A stretch of 8,898 bases of DNA from CAYOHP01 sp964403795 [NCBI: uncultured bacterium] (GTDB taxonomy: Bacteria; Muiribacteriota; UBA6191; CAZXTJ01). Location of the stretch: positions 1 through 8,898 of the forward strand of contig CAYOHP010000206.1 of assembly GCA_964403795.1 (NCBI GenBank), in the 5' to 3' direction. How positions within the stretch are numbered: position 1 is the stretch's first letter; each line of letters begins with the position of its first letter. The position numbers and the translations under genes are program-made. The notes under the pieces were generated by a model. The model was not told the DNA's origin and made no database searches. It saw only the letters and a list, made by a program, of their open reading frames with translations. Of this stretch, positions 1 to 5,873 are shown one piece after another.

Positions 1-1170
1 GATGCCCACTCGGCCGGGGCCCGCCTCGCCTACCCGCTGCGCTGGATCCGCACGCTGGCCGACGGGATGCGGGCGGTGGCCAGGGATGCCGGGGTGCCCC
101 TGCTCCTGGCGGCGGCGGCCCTGGTGGCCGCCTACTCGTACCTGTTCCTCTTCCCGCCCACCCGACAGGCCGGCTTCACGGTCTCGGCGATGCTGGCGGC
201 CCTGGCGCTGGCCCAGATCCTGATCGACGCGGCCCGTTCCGTGCCACCGACCGGGGATCGCCCCGGGCTCGGCAGCGATCCCCGCCTGGGAGGTCCAGGG
301 GACGGAGGCAGTCCGCTCTTCCAGCGGATGCGTGAGACGGTGCGCCAGGTCGCCCACATGTACCGGGGAACCGGGGAGGGCGAGCCCGGAGGTGGTGGCG
401 GGTTGGGCACGAGTCCGGGGCTCGATCCCCGAGGTGGGCATGGGACTTCGCCGGGGATCACCGGGGGAGGCCATCCTTCCGCCAGCGGCCACGGCAGCTC
501 GGGGGGGCCGGCCGGAGCCGAGGGCGCCGGTTGGGACCGGGGCGCACCCATGGTGCGCGATCCCCGGGGGATGGTCCCGGGCAGGGCCGGCGAGTCGATC
601 CTGGGGAGCGAGGCTGCCGCGGGGGAGGCAGTGGGCGGGGTCGAACCGGCCGCGGCCGAGCCTCCCGAGGACGACTGGAGGGTGCAACGGGCCCGACCCA
701 AGCGAGGCAGGATCGATCTCCGGGTGGCGAGCCGCGGGACGGTGCGGCTGGGGGCCTTCCTCCTGCTGCTGCTCGGGGTGGCCTCCGTGATCGCCTGCCG
801 CATGGTCCCCGGCCCGGCTGGCCTGATCGGGGTGGGGGCGGTGGCCTTCGCGGCGATCTTCTTCGATCTCCGCTTCCCTCTGGAGGGGCCGATCGCCACG
901 GCCGGTCTGCTCCTCTCCGCCCTGGTCCTGGCGGGCGAACGCGGGGGGCGGCGGGCGGCCGAGAGCTGGGAGCGGGTCCGGCGCGAGATCGAGGTCCGCC
1001 GGGTCCGGGAGGCCCGGGGGGCCGGCAGCGCCGACTCCGAGGACGAGGAGAGCTACGGCCGGGGGCCGCTGCGGGAGAACGAAGTCACCTACGAGGAAGT
1101 CTTCCGGGAGGACGACGGAATCACCTTCCTGGTCGAGGATGGCGAGGCCGAGGCCGGGGGGAAATCGTGA
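1..1170 (+). CDS. Multi-pass membrane protein of unknown function (5' end outside window)
   Basis: The frame is open from base 1 with the same G/C-ending codons as the rest. The ATG at 67 has no convincing ribosome-binding site, so I treat the gene as partial, with 389 residues visible. Counting from codon 1, hydrophobic segments lie near residues 33-51 and 59-77. A polar stretch of about 160 residues, very rich in Gly, Pro and Ser, follows at about 82-240. Three more hydrophobic segments lie near 250-268, 270-290 and 296-312. The tail is charged: a basic helix-like part (about 313-340), then an acidic end. I recognise no family or catalytic motif. The stop overlaps the start of the next gene by 4 bp (GTGA), so the two proteins are probably made together and may share a membrane complex; that partnership is inference. 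The Gly/Pro region is low complexity and says little about function. Confidence 0.75.
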   Translation, partial: DAHSAGARLAYPLRWIRTLADGMRAVARDAGVPLLLAAAALVAAYSYLFLFPPTRQAGFTVSAMLAALALAQILIDAARSVPPTGDRPGLGSDPRLGGPGDGGSPLFQRMRETVRQVAHMYRGTGEGEPGGGGGLGTSPGLDPRGGHGTSPGITGGGHPSASGHGSSGGPAGAEGAGWDRGAPMVRDPRGMVPGRAGESILGSEAAAGEAVGGVEPAAAEPPEDDWRVQRARPKRGRIDLRVASRGTVRLGAFLLLLLGVASVIACRMVPGPAGLIGVGAVAFAAIFFDLRFPLEGPIATAGLLLSALVLAGERGGRRAAESWERVRREIEVRRVREARGAGSADSEDEESYGRGPLRENEVTYEEVFREDDGITFLVEDGEAEAGGKS

Positions 1171-3308
1171 GGGCCGGTCGAAGGATCACGCCGGGTCCGG
1201 GGGTCCGTCTGGCGCTGGTGCTTGCCATGGTCCTGGCGGGTGCGGCTCCCGGGAGGGCTGCCGAGGACTCGGGGGCGAACCCGTCGGCCACCGGGGCGGC
1301 CGCCTCGGCAGCGGAACCCGCTCCGGTCGGCCCGGCGCTCCCTCCGGGGGGTAGCGGCGAAGGAGTCCGCCTGACCGCCGGGCTGGTGGAGGGACGTCTC
1401 GAGGTCCGCCTGGCGGGCACGGTGGCGGCCGCCAGGACCATGGTGCGGGTGCGCCTGGCCCGGACCCTGGCGTCGGGGGTCGAGGTCGAGGCCGAAGGGC
1501 GTCCGGTCCACACCGCCTTCGTGCCGGTCGAGGGCGGAGGCGGGACTCCATGGCTCGAGATGCTGGTGGGGCCGGGCCCTCGTGCCAGGTACACCGCCCG
1601 CTTCCTGCCGGCTCCCCTGGACCTCTCGACCGGTCGGGGCGTGGTCCTCGAACCCGGGCCCGATCGGCCCTTCGAGGTGTCGGCCCCCGCCGGGATCGAG
1701 GTGGTCGGGGTCGAGGGACGGTCCGGTCCCGACTCCGGGTTCACGGGACATCTGGGGGGAGGCAGCCGGCTGGGGCTGGTCTGGTCGGCCCCGGATCGGC
1801 CCGAGGAACGCCTGGTGGCCAAGGCGGAGGTCGAGCGGATCCTGGCTCCGCCCCGGCCCTTCCGGGTGGACGTGCGCTACCGGGTCCTGCTGGAGGCGGT
1901 GGCGGCCGATTTCCTGGTTACCGACCTCGACCCCGCTCCGCCTTCCGAGCTCCGCCTCCCGATCACGCCGAAGATGCGGGTGCTCGCGGTCCGGGTCCAC
2001 GAGACCGGCGGGGTCCTGCCCTTCCGCCAGGAAGAGGGAGAACTCCGGATCCTGATCGGACCGGGTGCCGGTCCCCGGCGCCTGGAGGTGGTGGCGCAAG
2101 CGGCCGGTCCGGGACGCTATGGCGAGGAGATCGACCTGCCCTGGATCCCCGGCCCCCCGGGTCGACCTCGGGAGCAGGGTTGGGTGGCGCTCGATGACCG
2201 GAATCCCGGGGATGACGGCGCCTTGTCGGGGATCGAGCCCTTCGGCGAGTCGGGTCCCGGTCCCGCCAACGCGATCCCCCAGGAACTCCGCCGGGCCTGG
2301 GGACCGGGCGGCTACCGGACCTCCCGCACCGGCAGGGATCGCCCCCGGATCGTGATCTCCAAGCGGGAAGCCCGGGAGGTCGACCTGCGGGTCGATGCCC
2401 AGGCCGAGACCCTGCTCCATGACGGAGGCCAGGCCTCGACGGCGGTGACCTTCTCCCTGCCCCGGGGGGCGCGTTGGGTCGACCTGGTGGCCGAGCTTCC
2501 CAAGGGTGCGGAGACCGTCTCCCTGTTCGAGGACGGGACGCTCCGGCCCCTGATCCTCGATCGCTCCCAGGGACGCACGGTCCGCTTCCGGGTGGGCGAC
2601 GGGGTGGGCGTGAAGTTGGCCTACCAGTTCGCCCTGGAACCCCAGGACACCGTGCCGCGGCTCTCGCTGCCGACCCTGACCGAGCCGGTGGGTCTCCTGG
2701 CCTGGGCGGTACGGGCCGGACCGGGGATGGTGCTCGGAGACCCCCGGGTGGTGAGGGTTTCCGCCCCGGGTTCCGCCGAGACCAGCGGGACGAGCCAGGG
2801 CGCGACCGGTCCTGGCGCCGGGGCCGTCGATCCGGCCGCCGCCAGCGAGGCGGACCAGGTCGGGGTCATGCCCCCCCACTCGACGGGTCGGGTGGCCCGG
2901 GCCTCCTGGCAGGACCTGCCGGCCGGCCGGACCGCGGTCCTCGAGGTCCCGCTGGCCCGCGAGGAGGATGTCTCCCAGGGAATGCTCCTGGTGTTCGTCG
3001 CCGGCCTGCTGGTCGCACTCTGGGCGGTGCGGGGCGCCCGCACCGACGGCGACCTGGCCTGGCTCGGGGCCTCGGTCCCGGTGCTCCTGGTGGGGATCCG
3101 CACCGCCCGTGCCTGGGAGGTGGCGACGCCCTGGTGGGGCTCCTTCGTATCGGGCGTGGTCTTCGGCGCCCTGGCCGTCCTGGTGTGGTGGGGAGTACGA
3201 GCGCCGGAAGGGGCCGGCGTGGTAGACAAGCCGGCGCGGGGCACTCGTCCCCGGGACGGCAAGGACGGCGCGCGTGATCGATCTGAAGGAGCTCCGAAAG
3301 GATCCTGA
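1167..3308 (+). CDS. Exported, membrane-anchored beta-rich protein of unknown function
   Basis: GTG start at 1167 overlaps the upstream stop by 4 bp, and a G-rich GGGGGGA lies at 1156-1162. This start gives a clear signal peptide: basic n-region (R2, R5, R6), hydrophobic core about 14-27, likely cleavage near residue 31. The protein has 713 residues. A low-complexity Ala/Pro stretch (about 33-65) precedes a strand-rich ectodomain. Two stretches, about 235-325 and 404-515, show the same pattern: a short polar start, a Leu-Pro pair, a Val-rich strand, then an LxL or LP ending, which suggests a duplicated beta-sandwich module. An Ala/Gly/Ser linker (about 533-565) leads to three membrane segments near 605-622, 630-647 and 657-677, and a basic tail. 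The last 35 bp overlap serS. Large membrane-tethered proteins of this style occur in planctomycetes as I recall. I cannot name a family; an envelope or surface role is inference. Confidence 0.8.
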   Translation: MRAGRRITPGPGVRLALVLAMVLAGAAPGRAAEDSGANPSATGAAASAAEPAPVGPALPPGGSGEGVRLTAGLVEGRLEVRLAGTVAAARTMVRVRLARTLASGVEVEAEGRPVHTAFVPVEGGGGTPWLEMLVGPGPRARYTARFLPAPLDLSTGRGVVLEPGPDRPFEVSAPAGIEVVGVEGRSGPDSGFTGHLGGGSRLGLVWSAPDRPEERLVAKAEVERILAPPRPFRVDVRYRVLLEAVAADFLVTDLDPAPPSELRLPITPKMRVLAVRVHETGGVLPFRQEEGELRILIGPGAGPRRLEVVAQAAGPGRYGEEIDLPWIPGPPGRPREQGWVALDDRNPGDDGALSGIEPFGESGPGPANAIPQELRRAWGPGGYRTSRTGRDRPRIVISKREAREVDLRVDAQAETLLHDGGQASTAVTFSLPRGARWVDLVAELPKGAETVSLFEDGTLRPLILDRSQGRTVRFRVGDGVGVKLAYQFALEPQDTVPRLSLPTLTEPVGLLAWAVRAGPGMVLGDPRVVRVSAPGSAETSGTSQGATGPGAGAVDPAAASEADQVGVMPPHSTGRVARASWQDLPAGRTAVLEVPLAREEDVSQGMLLVFVAGLLVALWAVRGARTDGDLAWLGASVPVLLVGIRTARAWEVATPWWGSFVSGVVFGALAVLVWWGVRAPEGAGVVDKPARGTRPRDGKDGARDRSEGAPKGS
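3261..3265 (+). promoter_or_regulatory. Shine-Dalgarno AAGGA for serS
   Basis: AAGGA ends 8 nt before the GTG at 3274. It lies inside the 3' coding region of the upstream gene and supports GTG 3274 as the serS start, despite the 35-bp overlap this creates. The N-terminus made from this start (MIDLKELRKDPEAFRARL) is what the SerRS family normally begins with. Confidence 0.65.
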
Positions 3309-4551
3309 GGCCTTCCGGGCCCGGCTCCGCGGCAAGCGGTACTCGGTCCCGGACTTCGATCGCCTGGTCGCTCTCGACGGCGAATACCGGGAGCTGCTCA
3401 CCGAGGTCGAACGCCTGCGGGGCGAGCGCAACGAGACCACCAAGGCCATCCAGGGCGCCACCCCCGCGACCCGCCCGGCCCTGGTCGAGAAGGGCAAGGG
3501 CCTGAAGGTCGAGCTGGCCTCCAAGGAGGCCAGGCTCGCCGAGGTGGAGCCCGAGCGGGACCGGCTCTGGCTGCTCGTCCCCAACCCTCCCCACGAGAGC
3601 GCCGCCACCGGCGGGGGCGAGGAGGCCAACCGCGTCGAGCGGAACGTAGGAACCCCCGGCGAGTTCCCGGGCGGGGCCAAGGACCACCTCGATCTGGCGG
3701 TCCCCCATGGGTGGATCGACCTCGAGCGGGGTGCCAAGGTGGCGGGCAGCCGCTTCGGGTACCTCCACGGCGCCCTGGTCCACCTGGAGCTGGCGCTGGT
3801 GACCTGGGCCACCCGCAGGCTCGAGGAGAAGGGCTTCAAGGCCACCATCCCGCCGGTCCTGGTGCGGGAGTCGGCCATGCGGGGCACCGGGTTCTTCCCG
3901 GCGGAAGCCTTCGAGATCTACAAGGTGGAAGGCGAGGACCACTACCTGGTGGGCACCGCCGAGGTCCCCCTGGCCGGGCTCCACATGGAGGAGATCCTGG
4001 CCGCCGATCGCTTGCCGCTCCGCTACTCCGGGTTCTCGACCTGCTTCCGCAAGGAGGCGGGGGCGGCGGGGAAGGACACCCGGGGCATCTTCCGGGTCCA
4101 CCAGTTCGACAAGCTCGAGATGTTCTCCTTCACCGAGCCCGACAAGAGCTGGGAGGAGCATGAGCTCCTGCTCTCGATCGAGGAGGGGATCATGGCCAGC
4201 CTGGGGATCCCCTACCGGGTCGTGAACGTCTGCGACGGCGACCTGGGCGCACCGGCCGCCAAGAAGTACGACCTCGAGGGCTGGTTCCCCGGTCAGGGGC
4301 GTTACCGGGAACTGACCTCGTGCTCGAACTGCACCGATTTCCAGGCCCGCCGGCTCCAGGCCCGCTGCCAGACAGAGGGCGAGAAGCCCCGGTTGGTCCA
4401 TACCCTGAACGGCACCGCGGTGGCGGTGGGACGGACCCTGATCGCGATCCTGGAGAACCACCAGGCCGAGGACGGTTCGATCTCGGTCCCCGAAGTGCTC
4501 CGCCCGTTCATGCCGGCGGGCATGCACCGGCTCGGCGGCTCCAAGGCCTGA
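3274..4551 (+). CDS. serS: Serine--tRNA ligase
   Basis: Cytoplasmic class II aminoacyl-tRNA synthetase that activates serine with ATP and charges tRNA-Ser (also tRNA-Sec where present). The 425 residues match the usual bacterial length. Residues 1-20 are the family's typical start. Residues about 30-100 form the two-helix coiled coil that grips the long variable arm of tRNA-Ser. Class II motif 1 lies near 155-195. The serine-site TAE is at 228-230. Motif 2 has FRKE at 258-261 followed by the loop to about 280. The conserved block with SCSNCTDFQARR is at 349-360. Motif 3 is at 378-395 with Arg387 in VGRT. No key residue is missing and I see no frameshift. It overlaps the upstream membrane-protein gene by 35 bp and is followed after 11 nt by a decarboxylase gene, so it looks like part of the same transcript. 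Confidence 0.97.
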   Translation: MIDLKELRKDPEAFRARLRGKRYSVPDFDRLVALDGEYRELLTEVERLRGERNETTKAIQGATPATRPALVEKGKGLKVELASKEARLAEVEPERDRLWLLVPNPPHESAATGGGEEANRVERNVGTPGEFPGGAKDHLDLAVPHGWIDLERGAKVAGSRFGYLHGALVHLELALVTWATRRLEEKGFKATIPPVLVRESAMRGTGFFPAEAFEIYKVEGEDHYLVGTAEVPLAGLHMEEILAADRLPLRYSGFSTCFRKEAGAAGKDTRGIFRVHQFDKLEMFSFTEPDKSWEEHELLLSIEEGIMASLGIPYRVVNVCDGDLGAPAAKKYDLEGWFPGQGRYRELTSCSNCTDFQARRLQARCQTEGEKPRLVHTLNGTAVAVGRTLIAILENHQAEDGSISVPEVLRPFMPAGMHRLGGSKA

Positions 4552-4558
4552 GGGAGGG
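4551..4558 (+). promoter_or_regulatory. Shine-Dalgarno AGGGAGGG for the decarboxylase gene
   Basis: The purine run AGGGAGGG starts on the last base of the serS stop codon and ends 4 nt before the ATG at 4563. It is the best ribosome-binding site in the window and selects ATG 4563 rather than an earlier in-frame start inside serS. Confidence 0.7.
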
Positions 4559-4562
4559 CGCC

Positions 4563-5873
4563 ATGCGCGACGAGAGGCGGCCCTGGTCGATCGGTCCCGG
4601 CGGCCTGGAGATCGAGGGCGTGGCGCTGTCGAGGCTCTTCGAGCTCGCCGGCAGCCCGCTCTACGTCCTCTCGGCGCGGGTGTTCGACAGCTCGGTAGAG
4701 GCGGTCCGCGGTGCCCTGGGTGGGGCCGGGTGCCGGGTGTACCTGGCGGGCAAGTCGAACCCCAATCCCTTCGTGTGGTTGCGGGCCCGCTCGTTCGGGG
4801 TCGGCCTCGACGCCTGCAGCCCCGGCGAGGTGGAGGCGGCCCTGGCCGCCGGGTTCGCTCCTTCCGAGATCTCGTTCACCGGATGCGCGCTGACCGTGGA
4901 CGAGATGGACTTCCTGGCCGCCTCCGGGGTGGAGTTGAACCTCGACGCCGCCGACCAGGCCCTGGGGTTCGCCGCCCGCCATCCCCGGAGGCCGTTCGGC
5001 CTCCGGGTCAATCCGGGGGAGGGGGCCGGCAGCCATGCCTCCTGCACCACCGCCGGCTCGGAGGCGAAGCTCGGGACCCCGTGGCACGAGGTGGGCGACC
5101 TGTTCGCCAAGCTGCGGGGACGGGGGGTGCCCCTGGTCGGGCTCCATTGCCACACCGGGAGCGGCGGCCTGGACGTCCACCACTTCGTGCGCACCGCGGA
5201 CCGCATGGAGGTCCTGGCTCGCGAGCTCGGCGGGCTCGATTGGTTGAGCCTCGGCGGGGGCCTGGGAGTGCCCCACCACCCGGCCGATCCGGCCTTCGAC
5301 CTGGCCACCTATGCCGCCCGGCTGCGACGCCTGGTGGAGAGCCGGCCAGGGGCCCGGGGACCGGGGTTCGAGGTGCGGCTGGAGCCGGGCCAGGCGTTCG
5401 TCGCCGAGGCCGGGGTGCTGGCCGTCACGGTGGTCTCGACCAAGGTCCAGGAGGACGGGACCCGCTTCGCCCTCTGCGACTCGAGCTTCAACCACTATCT
5501 GGGAACCAGTCTGTACGCCTCCTATCACGAGATCATCCCCGACCTCGCCGCGGGGCACAGCCGCCCGGTCCGACCGGTCCACGTGGTCGGTCACCTGTGC
5601 AACACCGGTGACGTGTTCGCCCGGGCCCGTCCGCTGCCCGAACTCCGGGTGGGGGATCGGCTGGTGATGGCGACCTGCGGGGCCTACGGGATCTCCCGCA
5701 GCTCCAACTACAACACCCGCCCGATTCCCGCCGAGGTGTGGGTCGAAGCCGGCGAGGTCCGCTGCATCCGCCGTCGCCAGACCGTCGCCGAGCTGGCAAC
5801 CTGGTACCAGGACGTGGCGCTCGGTTCGCGACCGTCCGCGGCGCCGACGGGCCGGGTGCTGGCCGGGGCATGA
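4563..5873 (+). CDS. Fold-type III PLP-dependent amino-acid decarboxylase, LysA-like with altered substrate site
   Basis: A 436-residue enzyme of the alanine-racemase/ornithine-DAP decarboxylase fold. From memory it follows E. coli-type diaminopimelate decarboxylase over its whole length. Visible landmarks: cofactor Lys64 in LAGKSNPNP; FGLRVNPG at 145-152; His197 in HCHTGSG; the phosphate-binding glycine loop SLGGGLGVP at 229-237; Glu274 in EPGQ; Cys346 and Asp350; GAYG at 373-376, SSNYNTRP at 380-387 and RRRQT at 403-407. The PLP-binding and decarboxylase framework therefore looks intact. Three substrate-facing positions differ from LysA: EPGR reads EPGQ (Gln277), RPxxY reads GTxxY (Gly314, Tyr318 kept), and CES reads CNT (346-348). 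This argues against meso-diaminopimelate as substrate, so I give no symbol. Alternatives are a decarboxylase for another basic or D-amino acid (DokD- or siderophore-type) or a diverged LysA. Its stop overlaps the next start as ATGA, implying coupling with the transporter gene. Confidence 0.88.
   Translation: MRDERRPWSIGPGGLEIEGVALSRLFELAGSPLYVLSARVFDSSVEAVRGALGGAGCRVYLAGKSNPNPFVWLRARSFGVGLDACSPGEVEAALAAGFAPSEISFTGCALTVDEMDFLAASGVELNLDAADQALGFAARHPRRPFGLRVNPGEGAGSHASCTTAGSEAKLGTPWHEVGDLFAKLRGRGVPLVGLHCHTGSGGLDVHHFVRTADRMEVLARELGGLDWLSLGGGLGVPHHPADPAFDLATYAARLRRLVESRPGARGPGFEVRLEPGQAFVAEAGVLAVTVVSTKVQEDGTRFALCDSSFNHYLGTSLYASYHEIIPDLAAGHSRPVRPVHVVGHLCNTGDVFARARPLPELRVGDRLVMATCGAYGISRSSNYNTRPIPAEVWVEAGEVRCIRRRQTVAELATWYQDVALGSRPSAAPTGRVLAGA

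Noticed and set aside
2-223. Small plus-strand frame of 73 codons at the left edge
   Set aside because: It overlaps the better-supported frame 1, which encodes membrane segments and stays open to base 1; its own product is Arg/Pro/Trp-rich shadow sequence.
380-560. G-rich runs that could form G-quadruplexes
   Set aside because: They coincide with Gly codons of a coding low-complexity stretch, and runs of G are common everywhere in this GC-rich window; nothing marks them as regulatory.
531-1166. Upstream extension of the exported protein frame to an ATG at 531
   Set aside because: This part overlaps the upstream membrane protein gene in another frame, encodes low-complexity Gly/Arg-rich sequence, and would bury the signal peptide that begins at GTG 1167.
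1089-3887. 932-codon open frame on the minus strand
   Set aside because: It lies opposite the exported membrane protein and serS, its composition is Pro/Arg/Gly-rich with no motif, and stop codons are rare by chance at this GC. It is a shadow of real plus-strand genes.
4563-5873. Carboxynorspermidine decarboxylase as identity of the decarboxylase
   Set aside because: The C-terminal GAYG, SSNYN and RRRQT blocks and the RVNPG region fit the LysA side of the fold rather than the CANSDC side.
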